Part shown: one piece after another, positions 42,381 through 50,835 of the stretch
How the letters are laid out: the number at the start of each line of letters is the position of its first letter
Numbering within the stretch: the first letter of the stretch is position 1
From: Corynebacterium jeikeium
GTDB taxonomy: Bacteria; Actinomycetota; Actinomycetes; Mycobacteriales; Mycobacteriaceae
Assembly (NCBI RefSeq): GCF_028609885.1
Contig: NZ_CP063195.1
Coordinates: forward strand, 1,612,001-1,676,000
Length of the DNA stretch: 64,000 nucleotides
Direction of reading: 5' to 3'
Program-made: the position numbers and the translations under genes
The notes under the pieces: model-generated
Seen by the model: the letters and a program-made list of their open reading frames with translations, nothing else
Told to the model about the DNA's origin: nothing
The model's database searches: none

Positions 42381-43649
42381 CTAGTTGGCCTTCTCCGCCT
42401 GGTGCGCCAGGCGCACCAACAACCGCAGCGCATCCTGCGCCCGCTGCGCCCGCTCGACTTGTTGCGGATCATTGCTATCTGAATTCGCTAGCTGCTGCAG
42501 TTCTTCTACTGCCTCACCGACAAAGCCTTGGGCAAGCAGCCCTTCAGAAAGCTCGTCTTCGTTGGGAATGACGTGAAGCTTCATTAGCCTTTCACGTTCG
42601 TAGAGAGCAGCGAAGGTCGGTGCGATCTTCGCCAGCCGCTCGTCCAGGTACGCGGCATCGTGGACGGAGAGCGTCCCCTCCAGTGCGTACTTCACCACGG
42701 TGGTGCGCTTCGCGCCTATGCCCTCCAGTCGCTCCAGAAACTCATCGATATCCGCCGCCGAGTTCACCGTCGCGTTCAACGCCTTGAATGCCCAACGCCC
42801 GACTGGAACCTCCTCTACCTGCACATCCGCTTGTTGCTCTGGGTGCGCCGGATCCACCGCGATGTCCACGACCAACACGTTGCCGGAGTTTGCCTCACCG
42901 CGCCCGTCCTGCTCGACGAAGTCCGTGACCTCCTGTGCGCCCGAGTACCACACCCGCGCCCGGGATGCGTCCGCGTCCAGCGGCATTGTCGAGTGCGTGT
43001 CGCCCAGCGCCACATAGTCCACCTTTCGCTCACGGCACGCCCGGGCTGCATTGTCCACGTCGATGAGGTCTAGATCATCCTTCTCACCAAAAGAACTCAC
43101 TGCCCCGTGGCCCACTAACACGCGAACACCCGCGCCCCGCACCGGCTCCAAATCTCTCAAAGCGGCTGCCACCAGGTCTTCGTCTGCGTTCTTCCCTCGC
43201 AGCGGGGCCCCCACAATCTCCAAAGCCACATCGGCCGCACCTGCACCGCGGGAGTTCGGCACCGCGACTGGGACCGTATCTCTGAGCACAAAAACATTGC
43301 TCAGCTCAGCAAACTCCTCCCTGTGATACACGCTCGCCGCGTCCAACGGGTCGTGGTTGCCAGGCAGTAAAAATACCGGCACCGTCGCCCCCTTCAGCAC
43401 ATCCATCGCACGCCCGTAGATCTCTGGTTTCAGCAGGTTGTCGTCGAAGACGTCGCCGGCCACCACGATGGCGTCACACTGCTTTTCCTCCGCGAGCTCC
43501 AGCAACACCTCGACCGCCTCCAACCGCGATTCATCAAAGCGCGACTGCGCCTCGCTACTCAAGAAGCGGCGCTTCATTCCCAGTTGCCAATCCGACGTGT
43601 GCAAGATCCGCACCCGGTGCGCCGCTGTTGCTGCCATAGGTTGTGCCAT
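42381..43649 (-). CDS. calcineurin-like DNA phosphoesterase, SbcD/Mre11/YhaO-like
   Basis: The protein has 422 residues. The metal-site motifs are ILHTSDWQLGMK (the usual DXH is DXQ here), VAGDVFDDN, LPGNHDPLD, VGHGAV and ALGDTHS. The second half is an extension like the capping domain of Mre11/SbcD, ending in an acidic helix (LRLLVRLAHQAEKAN). It starts 3 bases after the SWIM gene and precedes the coiled-coil ATPase by 20 bases. A nuclease acting with that ATPase is the likely role. Confidence 0.85.
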   Translation of the reverse strand: MAQPMAATAAHRVRILHTSDWQLGMKRRFLSSEAQSRFDESRLEAVEVLLELAEEKQCDAIVVAGDVFDDNLLKPEIYGRAMDVLKGATVPVFLLPGNHDPLDAASVYHREEFAELSNVFVLRDTVPVAVPNSRGAGAADVALEIVGAPLRGKNADEDLVAAALRDLEPVRGAGVRVLVGHGAVSSFGEKDDLDLIDVDNAARACRERKVDYVALGDTHSTMPLDADASRARVWYSGAQEVTDFVEQDGRGEANSGNVLVVDIAVDPAHPEQQADVQVEEVPVGRWAFKALNATVNSAADIDEFLERLEGIGAKRTTVVKYALEGTLSVHDAAYLDERLAKIAPTFAALYERERLMKLHVIPNEDELSEGLLAQGFVGEAVEELQQLANSDSNDPQQVERAQRAQDALRLLVRLAHQAEKAN

Positions 43650-43652
43650 GCC

Positions 43653-44663
43653 TTACCCCTGCCCGTTGTTGCCGTAATCGCTAGCGTTGCCTTCTACTTC
43701 GCCACTTGTCTCGTCTGTAGTTTTATCAGCTCCTGCAGACAAGCCAGCTTCATAATAGAACATAGGTTCGACCGCTTCCAGGGTCTCATAGCAAACCTCC
43801 AGCTCATGCATAGCCTTCAGTTGATCCACCGCATGCCAAGTCACCGAACGCATAGCCTCTTTCAGAGCCTTCTGATCGCCCTGTTCCATGCCCGATTCCC
43901 ACTGCAACGGCTCCCATTTCACCGGTTCCGCCGCAGTCCCCCAAAACTCGGCCGAATCCACTTGCTCCGGTTGGTCGACCTTCCCCTCCGCTAGAGCCAG
44001 CGCTTGCTGTTGCCTGATTGGTGACGCCCCCACGCCTCCGCCACCCCAGCCCTGGATTGGGCGCAGCAGCTCCTGCGCATTCAACCCTCGCCATTTCAGC
44101 AGAATGCTGGCGTCCCTATCCAACTTCTCCGCCGCGGAGTAAGCCAGCGCCACCACGTGCTTGCAGACCGCGGACTTATCCGGGCAGCTGCAGTACACAC
44201 GATTCACCTGCCCGGGGTGCATCAGCACCGAGGCAACGTCCAAGCCCGGCGCGCCACCGCTCAAAAGGGAGCGGACGTGCGAACTGTCAGAGAGCATCTC
44301 GTGATACACGAAATCCCTCTGGCGATCTGTGAGCTTCCGCAGGTGAATGGACGTTTCGAAAGGCTCCAATTGCGAGCCGTGAATCAGCCCTGCAACCACG
44401 TTCTCTGCGAACTCAACGCTCAAGACCTTCCCGCCGCGGAAGTACTCGCGGCCGCGCGCCAGTCGTCCGGAATCTGCGGATCTGGATATAGCCTCCATCA
44501 GTTGCGAACTAGCCCAGCTGTCCTCTCCGCGGATGTGAGTGCCGTGCTGATCCCGCAAGCGATTCATCTCTTGGCGTCGCTTGGCTCCAAAGTCAGCGAG
44601 CACCACGTTGTCGCCCCAGGTCGCATCCGTGCGCGTGCGCTTCTTCGGCCGCTTGCTAACCAT
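43653..44663 (-). CDS. SWIM zinc-finger protein
   Basis: The protein has 336 residues. The SWIM motif CSCPDKSAVCKHVVALAYS (C-X-C-X7-C-X-H) lies near the middle. It is preceded by GRLARGREYFRGGKVLSVEFAENVVAGLIHGS, a beta-rich segment usual in SWIM proteins paired with SNF2 helicases. The C-terminal part is variable. Its ATG overlaps the SNF2 gene stop by 8 bases, so the two are translationally coupled. A partner or DNA-binding subunit for the helicase is the accepted inference for this pair. Confidence 0.85.
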   Translation of the reverse strand: MVSKRPKKRTRTDATWGDNVVLADFGAKRRQEMNRLRDQHGTHIRGEDSWASSQLMEAISRSADSGRLARGREYFRGGKVLSVEFAENVVAGLIHGSQLEPFETSIHLRKLTDRQRDFVYHEMLSDSSHVRSLLSGGAPGLDVASVLMHPGQVNRVYCSCPDKSAVCKHVVALAYSAAEKLDRDASILLKWRGLNAQELLRPIQGWGGGGVGASPIRQQQALALAEGKVDQPEQVDSAEFWGTAAEPVKWEPLQWESGMEQGDQKALKEAMRSVTWHAVDQLKAMHELEVCYETLEAVEPMFYYEAGLSAGADKTTDETSGEVEGNASDYGNNGQG

Positions 44664-47600
44664 CGTTTTCCTCCAGCTGAGTGGACTCGCGCAGCTGCAG
44701 CAATTCGCTCAGCTCCTCATCGTCGAGGTTGGCGATCCACCCCTCGCCTGCGCCGACGATATCTCCTGCCAACTCCCGCTTGCTCATGATGATGTCGTGG
44801 ATTCTTTCGTCGATGGTGCCCTGCACCACCAGCTTATAAACCTCCACAGACTTGTTCTGGCCGATCCGATAGGCCCGGTCTGTGGCCTGGTCCTCCACTG
44901 CCGGGTTCCACCAGCGGTCGATGTGGATCACGACCGAGGCCTCAGTCAGGGTGATGCCAGTGCCGCCAGCCCGTACCGAGAGGATCATGATCGGCGGGCC
45001 ATCAACGCTCTGGAAATCGCGGACCATCTGCGTACGCTTCGCACGAGATAGCCCGCCGTGCAGCACGGGCACCTCCACCCCGAAGGTGCTCTGCAACTCC
45101 GGCGCTAGCATCTTGCCGAACGTCGGGAACTGCGTGAACATCAGTACCTTCTTGCCCTGTTCCAGCGCCTGATCAGTGATCTCAAAGATGCGCTCGATCT
45201 TGGCCGAACGGTGCTTACCGTCAGCCAAAATGCCTGAACCGTCGCCTGCAAAGTGTGCCGGGTGGTTACAGATCTGCTTGATCTTCACCAGCGCGCCCAG
45301 AATATTGGCGCGCCGCTTGCCACCGGGTAGCTGCAGGCGCATTTCCATGTCTTTAATAAAGGTCTCGTACAGGGCCGCCTGCTCCCTGGACAAAGGCACT
45401 CGCTCCACGATGTCCTGCTTCTCCGGCAGGTCCAGACCAATCGCATCGTCGTCCTTCAACCGGCGCAAAATAAAGGGCTGCACCAGGCCACGCAGCCGCC
45501 GCTTTGCCTCCTCATCCCCATAGCGCTCAATGGGGATGGCCAAACGATTCTGGAAGGCCGCAGCGGAGCCAAAGATTCCCGGGTTCGCGAAGTCCATGAT
45601 CGCGTACAGGTCACTCAGCCGGTTTTCCACCGGCGTACCCGTCAGTGCGATGTGCGTCTCTGCATTCAGCGAGCGCACCGCGCGGGACTGCTTCGTCGCC
45701 GGGTTCTTTATGGCCTGCGCTTCGTCGGCCACCACTCGGCCCCACTGAACCTGCTGGTAGCGTGCAGTATTCCTTGCCACGCGCCCGTAGGTTGTCACCA
45801 CCAGATCCGGCTTCTTTTGCTTTCCCTCCAGCCCCTGGGACGTGGCGTCACCAAACTCCTCGTCGGTGAGCAACCCCGAACCGTGATCAACCAAGACCTC
45901 CAGGCTCGGCACGTGCAGCGCGGCTTCTGCCCGCCAGGCTTCCACAACAGTGGTGGGCGCGACCACCAGGGTGGGGCCCGCGCAATCCTCAACCTCACGT
46001 TCCCAGGCCAGTAGAGCGAGCACCTGCAGAGTCTTACCCAGGCCCATATCGTCGGCCAGGATCGCACCGATGCGGTGACGATGCATCCAGGCCAGCCAGC
46101 TCACACCGCGGCGCTGGTGGTCGCGCAGAGTGGTCTGCACCGCCGCAGGAACTTCTACCGGCTCCGGCGGTTCCACCTGTGCCTCGCCATCGAGCAATCG
46201 TTCCACCCAGCCGTCGGCCACCACGCGGAATTCGTGGTCTGTATCCACCGTTTCGCTGGCACTCAACAGGTCGGCTTCCAGGATGTCGCGCACGCTCACG
46301 GTGGCTTCCCCCACCGGCTTGTCCTGCTCTTTCGTTACTTCCGCGAACCACTTGCGGGCGGACGACAGGGCCTCCTGATCTAGGTAGACGTACTCGCCGT
46401 TGATCCTCACGATCGATTCGGCAGCGTTCAATAGCTCCTGACGGGTGGCCTCGTCCAGCGCTTCCTCGGCCCCATCGGCGCTGCTAGTTCCCGCGCCGCC
46501 GTCACCGCCCAGACTGACCTCCCAGGAGAAGTTCATCAGCTGATCCATGCCCAGCTTTCCCGACCCCGGCCCCTGCCCTACCGGGGTGGCCTTAGCCTTT
46601 ACCCGCGGGCGCACCTTGCCCCACCCACGCGGAATCATCACACTAAATCCGGCTTCGCGCAGCGCCTCCGCCCCGTGTTCTAGGAAGCTCGCTAGTTCGG
46701 TGATGTCCAGGTTCGTGCCGAGTGTTGGCTGTGCGCTCGGCAGCTCTTCTGGACGCCACCATTCCTGCCCCAGCTGATTCGCGCCGATATTTACCCACGC
46801 CAGCAGGTTTCGCACGTGCGGATTGAACTCCTGCCACACGTCCTCCACCCTGTAGAGGCTGCGGATAACCTGCTCCTTCAGCTCTTCGTTCATGGCGGCT
46901 GGGTTCAACGGCTCGAAGGGACCGCCGTTCTGGGAATAGGCAATCTGCAGCCACCATGTTGGCTCAGAATCGACTTGTTCCACTTCGGATGGTGTGGACA
47001 ACAAGAACACCAGTTGCCCCGCCTGAACCTCGGCCTCGCGCCGCCACTGACTGAGGCTAGCCACGGTGCTGGCCCCACCTCGCCGGGTCGGCGTTCCCGT
47101 CGCCAGAGCCCGCACAAAATCCGAGGTGAAATCGCTCAGTTCACGGCGCAGGTGAGTCACCGCAATCCAGTGCGCAAATTCGTCGGCCATGCGATCCACT
47201 ACGTCTGCGCCGCCGTTGCGCGTCAGTACTCCGGGCACCCGCTCGCGGAACTGCTGCAGTACACGTATGTGGTCGCCTGCGGGTGCAAGGGTCCAACGCG
47301 GGAACCACTGATCGTCCACGCGCTCCATTCGCACCATCACGCGCCCGGCCCGCACGGCATCCTCAACAAATGAGCACAAATTCATAAGGAATTTGAGCTC
47401 CGGCCCCAGTCCGTCAATCAAGCCACGCTTATCAGCAGCTCCACTTTCGATTTTTTTATTCGCATACTTGCATAACTGCCCCATTAGCCCGACGGACTCC
47501 TCGGGCGTTAAAGCCACCGCCGGCACCGGCAATTCCTTGACTCTTCCCCGGGGCGTAGACAGCCAGATCCCACCCCTATTGCGCCACGGGCGTGACCCCA

Positions 47601-47745
47601 GAATATCCATACAAACCGCAGGTAGATCACCAGTTCCCAGCTCGTCAATATCAAGTACCACCCCGTGCCCCTCGACACGCTCTACCCACAACCACAGCCC
47701 GCCCGACGTGGGTGCAACAACGTGCATTTGATGCGTGAATCCCAT
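44656..47745 (-). CDS. SNF2/RapA-type helicase-like ATPase
   Basis: The protein has 1029 residues from the ATG at 47745 (MGFTHQMHVVAPTSG). The N-terminal ~550 residues form the bacterial SNF2-associated region. The ATPase core is typical: LADDMGLGKTLQVLALL, ADEAQAIKNP, LTGTPVENRLSDLYAIMDF, FTQFPTFGKML, and TDRAYRIGQNKSVEVYKLV. The frame is open 150 bases further upstream but that part has no family likeness. It is first in the operon SNF2-SWIM-phosphoesterase-ATPase. DNA translocation is expected; the biological role is not established. Confidence 0.88.
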   Translation of the reverse strand: MGFTHQMHVVAPTSGGLWLWVERVEGHGVVLDIDELGTGDLPAVCMDILGSRPWRNRGGIWLSTPRGRVKELPVPAVALTPEESVGLMGQLCKYANKKIESGAADKRGLIDGLGPELKFLMNLCSFVEDAVRAGRVMVRMERVDDQWFPRWTLAPAGDHIRVLQQFRERVPGVLTRNGGADVVDRMADEFAHWIAVTHLRRELSDFTSDFVRALATGTPTRRGGASTVASLSQWRREAEVQAGQLVFLLSTPSEVEQVDSEPTWWLQIAYSQNGGPFEPLNPAAMNEELKEQVIRSLYRVEDVWQEFNPHVRNLLAWVNIGANQLGQEWWRPEELPSAQPTLGTNLDITELASFLEHGAEALREAGFSVMIPRGWGKVRPRVKAKATPVGQGPGSGKLGMDQLMNFSWEVSLGGDGGAGTSSADGAEEALDEATRQELLNAAESIVRINGEYVYLDQEALSSARKWFAEVTKEQDKPVGEATVSVRDILEADLLSASETVDTDHEFRVVADGWVERLLDGEAQVEPPEPVEVPAAVQTTLRDHQRRGVSWLAWMHRHRIGAILADDMGLGKTLQVLALLAWEREVEDCAGPTLVVAPTTVVEAWRAEAALHVPSLEVLVDHGSGLLTDEEFGDATSQGLEGKQKKPDLVVTTYGRVARNTARYQQVQWGRVVADEAQAIKNPATKQSRAVRSLNAETHIALTGTPVENRLSDLYAIMDFANPGIFGSAAAFQNRLAIPIERYGDEEAKRRLRGLVQPFILRRLKDDDAIGLDLPEKQDIVERVPLSREQAALYETFIKDMEMRLQLPGGKRRANILGALVKIKQICNHPAHFAGDGSGILADGKHRSAKIERIFEITDQALEQGKKVLMFTQFPTFGKMLAPELQSTFGVEVPVLHGGLSRAKRTQMVRDFQSVDGPPIMILSVRAGGTGITLTEASVVIHIDRWWNPAVEDQATDRAYRIGQNKSVEVYKLVVQGTIDERIHDIIMSKRELAGDIVGAGEGWIANLDDEELSELLQLRESTQLEENDG

Positions 47746-47917
47746 GCTGGAAGTTTTACCACGTACCCCGGACACCCTTCGCAACGTGAACGTGTTCGCT
47801 AACGTGGATACCGAGTTGTGCGCGTCACACATGCGCGCGCCTTCTGTACTTCGGAGCACAGAGAGCCCGAAAGCTGACGTATAGAACTTATACATTCAAC
47901 TTGAGGAGATGATGTTT
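47746..47917. promoter_or_regulatory. divergent promoter region between the SNF2 operon and putP
   Basis: AACGTG occurs three times at about 47780-47805, including the inverted repeat GAAC-GT-GTTC. The putP side has TATAGA (47880-47885) and TATACA (47889-47894), forming TATA-GAACT-TATA, then the AGGAG ribosome-binding site at 47904-47908. Confidence 0.4.
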
Positions 47918-49498
47918 GTGACTGACCAAACATGGTTTGTCATAGCCATGGTGATCTATCTGGTCGTCATGCTGCTGATTGGACTTTATAGTTTCAACCA
48001 GACCGACGAGTATGAGGATTACATGCTCGGCGGGCGTAACCTGCACCCCTTCGTCGCCGCATTGTCAGCCGGCGCGTCGGACATGTCCGGCTGGCTCCTC
48101 ATGGGGCTGCCAGGACTCATCTATGCATCAGGTTTCAGTGGAACATGGATGGCCATCGGCCTGCTCATCGGTGCCGCGGTGAACTGGATCGTCACCGCTC
48201 CGCGCCTGCGCTCCTACACCGAGGTGGCGAACAACTCCATCACGATCCCCTCCTTCCTGGAGAATCGCTTTAACGACCGCAGCCACTTCCTGCGCATCGC
48301 CGCCGGCATCATCATCCTGGTGTTCTTCACCTTCTACGTAGCCTCCGGCATGGTCGCCGGTGGCGTCTACTTCGAGTCCACCTTCGAGGGCGACTACCTG
48401 ACCGGCATGATCATCATCGCCGCCGTAACCGTGGGCTACACCTTCATCGGTGGCTTCCTGGCCGTCTCCTTCACCGATACCGTCCAGGGCTGCATCATGT
48501 TCGTCTCCCTGCTCCTGGTGCCGGTCATGGCACTGTTGCACATGGATGATCCGGGCGCTATCTGGACCTACCAACTGGAAAACGCTTACGGCCTCGGGTC
48601 CATTGAGCCGAACCCGGATTGGTTCTCCCTGTTCACCGGCGTTTCCTTCATCACCATCATCTCCAACGCCGCGTGGGGTCTCGGCTACTTCGGCCAGCCG
48701 CACATCATCGTGCGATTCATGGCGCTGCGTAGCCCGTCCGATGCCCGCGCAGGTATGCGCTACGGTGTCGGCTGGATGTTCCTGTGCATGGTCGGCTCCG
48801 TCATGGTTGCCATCATCGGCCCTGCGTTCTTCGGCATGGACCCCTCCATCGCCATCAATGACCAGGATAAATTCGAATCTATCTTCCTGGACATGGGTCG
48901 CATCCTATTCCACCCGCTGATCGCTGGCCTTATCCTGACCGCCGTTCTGGCAGCGATCATGTCCACCATTTCCTCCCAGCTGCTGGTTGTCTCCTCCGCG
49001 CTGATCGAGGACATCTACAACGGCCTGATCAACAAGAACGCATCCGACCAGTCCTTGAAGAACCTCTCCCGCATCTCCGTGCTGGTTGTCGCCATCTTCG
49101 CCGGCGTGATTGCTCTAAACCCGGAGTCCGGCATCCTGGGCCTGGTCGAGTTCGCCTGGGCGGGCTTCGGCGCCTCCTTCGGCCCGGTCATTCTGGCTTC
49201 GCTGTACTGGCGCCGCCTCAACGCTCCGGGTGCCGCCGCGGGCCTGGTCACCGGTGCTATCGTCGCCTTCATCTGGGGCGGTCTACCGCAGTTCGGTGTT
49301 ATCGAAAAGCCGTTCGGCCTGTACGAGATGATCCCGGGCGTGGCTCTGAACGTCATCGTCATGGTCGCCGTCACTCTGCTGACCAAGGCTCCGTCCAAGG
49401 AGATCACCGATACCTTCGACGAAGTAACCAAGCTCTCTAAGGTGGCCATCAAGAAGGACATCGACTTCGAGGAAGCCGCAGAGGTTACCGCCAAGTAG
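47918..49498 (+). CDS. putP: sodium/proline symporter
   Basis: This SSS-family transporter has 526 residues from the GTG at 47918 and about thirteen membrane helices. Motifs include AGASDMSGWLLMGLPG, GWGLGYFGQPHIIVRFMA and ISSQLLVVSSALIEDIY, which mark the Na+/proline subgroup. Two ATGs at 47909 and 47912 are in frame, but AGGAG abuts them; GTG is nine bases from it and gives VTDQTWFV. A terminator follows at 49529. Proline uptake for nutrition or osmotic adaptation is the known family role. Confidence 0.93.
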   Translation: MTDQTWFVIAMVIYLVVMLLIGLYSFNQTDEYEDYMLGGRNLHPFVAALSAGASDMSGWLLMGLPGLIYASGFSGTWMAIGLLIGAAVNWIVTAPRLRSYTEVANNSITIPSFLENRFNDRSHFLRIAAGIIILVFFTFYVASGMVAGGVYFESTFEGDYLTGMIIIAAVTVGYTFIGGFLAVSFTDTVQGCIMFVSLLLVPVMALLHMDDPGAIWTYQLENAYGLGSIEPNPDWFSLFTGVSFITIISNAAWGLGYFGQPHIIVRFMALRSPSDARAGMRYGVGWMFLCMVGSVMVAIIGPAFFGMDPSIAINDQDKFESIFLDMGRILFHPLIAGLILTAVLAAIMSTISSQLLVVSSALIEDIYNGLINKNASDQSLKNLSRISVLVVAIFAGVIALNPESGILGLVEFAWAGFGASFGPVILASLYWRRLNAPGAAAGLVTGAIVAFIWGGLPQFGVIEKPFGLYEMIPGVALNVIVMVAVTLLTKAPSKEITDTFDEVTKLSKVAIKKDIDFEEAAEVTAK

Positions 49499-49528
49499 TG
49501 CAACCGCTATCTTGAGCGAACCTTTCTA

Positions 49529-49565
49529 GCGCCGCTGCAGTCTAAGACTGCATGCGGCGCTTTTT
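49529..49565 (+). terminator. putP terminator
   Basis: Stem GCGCCGC/GCGGCGC plus GCAGTC/GACTGC with loop TAA is followed by TTTTT. The only imperfections are one unpaired T on one side and two unpaired bases on the other. The 3' arm contains the ATG at 49552 of the HNH gene. Confidence 0.85.
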
Positions 49566-50205
49566 CCTGTCTCAGCCCTTCACGATCTATTGCCTGTTCC
49601 TGGTCATTGTGGTCTGTGTTGTTTCTTGGGTGACGACGCCCCATCGTCACCACCCACAGGATCAAAAAACCGTCCGGGAATACCTGCAACACATTCGCCA
49701 GATCCCCAGCCGGCCACGGGTGCTGGGGTACTCCCGCGCCCGATTCGGCGACGGTTGGGAAATGCAGGTCACTGACTTCGGGGTCTGCAATACCAGGCAT
49801 TTCCTGTTAGTGCAGACCTTCGGAGGTTCTGCCGGTGGATGCGCCAGCGGCAGTGCAAACAGATCGGCGAGCGAACGAGAGGGCGTCGACCCCTACACGA
49901 AACATCCCATGGACCGCCACAGCGTAGATATAGACCACATCGTCCCGCTGGCGGCTGCGTGGGACCTGGGGGCCTACGCATGGCCGGAAGCACAGCGGCG
50001 TGCATTCGCCAACGACACACAGCGGAATTTGGTGGTGACGGCCTCTGAAGTGAACCGAGAGAAATCCGATGCCACCATGAGCGAATGGCTGCCCCCTGTG
50101 GACAGCTGCAACTACTGTGCGCGGTTTATGCGGGTAGCCGGTGACTATGGCTTAGCGCTGCCGGCAGCAGACGCACAGGCGGCACAGAAAGCCTGCGACC
50201 TTTAG
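49552..50205 (+). CDS. membrane-anchored or secreted HNH-family nuclease
   Basis: The protein has 217 residues. An N-terminal hydrophobic segment (IYCLFLVIVVCVVSW) with preceding arginines is a signal anchor or signal peptide. The nuclease core contains HSVDIDHIVPLAAAWDLGA and the following FANDTQRNLVVTASEVNREKSDAT, the DHIVPL and N-x-V arrangement of GmrSD C-terminal/DUF1524-like HNH nucleases, and a CXXC near the end (SCNYCARF). The start ATG lies inside the putP terminator arm, with no ribosome-binding site, so the true start could be slightly downstream. The nuclease domain would be outside the cell. Nutrient scavenging is a guess. Confidence 0.8.
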   Translation: MRRFFLSQPFTIYCLFLVIVVCVVSWVTTPHRHHPQDQKTVREYLQHIRQIPSRPRVLGYSRARFGDGWEMQVTDFGVCNTRHFLLVQTFGGSAGGCASGSANRSASEREGVDPYTKHPMDRHSVDIDHIVPLAAAWDLGAYAWPEAQRRAFANDTQRNLVVTASEVNREKSDATMSEWLPPVDSCNYCARFMRVAGDYGLALPAADAQAAQKACDL

Positions 50206-50260
50206 GGCGCGCGGTATTCAAAGGTGACAGATCCCCTGTTCATCTGTGAGGATAGAGGAC

Positions 50261-50746
50261 ATGTCTACTTTTATTACCGCGCTTCACGTTCTGGCGGCGA
50301 TCCTGCTGATCGGCCCCGTTGCTATTGCTTCTTCCATGTACGCTCCCCAGTTCCGTAAGGCACAGTCCGGTGACCCGGCTGCTATCGGTGCCCTGCGACT
50401 GGTACACCGCATCACCCGTTCCTACGGATTCGTATCTCTGCTGGTACCGGTACTGGGTCTCATCGCATTCTTCGTCGTTGACGGCGCGATGAAGAACACC
50501 GCACTGCACTTCGCTCTGCTGCTAGCCATCGCTGCCTGGGGTGTTCTGATCGCTCTGGTTATCCCCCGTCAGCGCCAGGGCCTGGTAGCGCTGAACGCTG
50601 TAGAGGCCGGTGACGCTCCCGCTTCCGAAGCAGAGGCTGCCAAGGCCGCGAATGCAGACATCTCCAAGCTGCCAGGTCAGGCGGCAATGTTCGCGGGCAT
50701 CTTCAACCTGCTGTGGCTGGTCACAGCAATCTTGATGTTCATCTAA
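50261..50746 (+). CDS. small polytopic membrane protein (DUF2269-like)
   Basis: The protein has 161 residues with four hydrophobic segments: FITALHVLAAILLIGPVAIA, YGFVSLLVPVLGLIAFFVV, LHFALLLAIAAWGVLIALVI and AAMFAGIFNLLWLVTAILMF. The first helix with a His and the LVHRITRSYG loop resembles DUF2269-type proteins. The ATG has GAGGA five bases upstream; a GTG 15 bases earlier is in frame but less likely. Function is unknown. It ends before a bidirectional terminator. Confidence 0.65.
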   Translation: MSTFITALHVLAAILLIGPVAIASSMYAPQFRKAQSGDPAAIGALRLVHRITRSYGFVSLLVPVLGLIAFFVVDGAMKNTALHFALLLAIAAWGVLIALVIPRQRQGLVALNAVEAGDAPASEAEAAKAANADISKLPGQAAMFAGIFNLLWLVTAILMFI

Positions 50747-50791
50747 CCTCGCAGCTTTTATTAGCACCCGCGGATAAAGCCGCGGATACGC

Positions 50792-50824
50792 AAAAACGCA
50801 CCCCTCCCCGGGGTGCGTTTTTAT
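50792..50824. terminator. bidirectional terminator
   Basis: AACGCACCCC (50795-50804) pairs with GGGGTGCGTT (50810-50819) over a five-base loop. An A run precedes and a T run follows, so it works for the membrane protein gene and for the convergent DEAD helicase. Confidence 0.88.
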
Positions 50825-50835
50825 TTGTACTGCCG

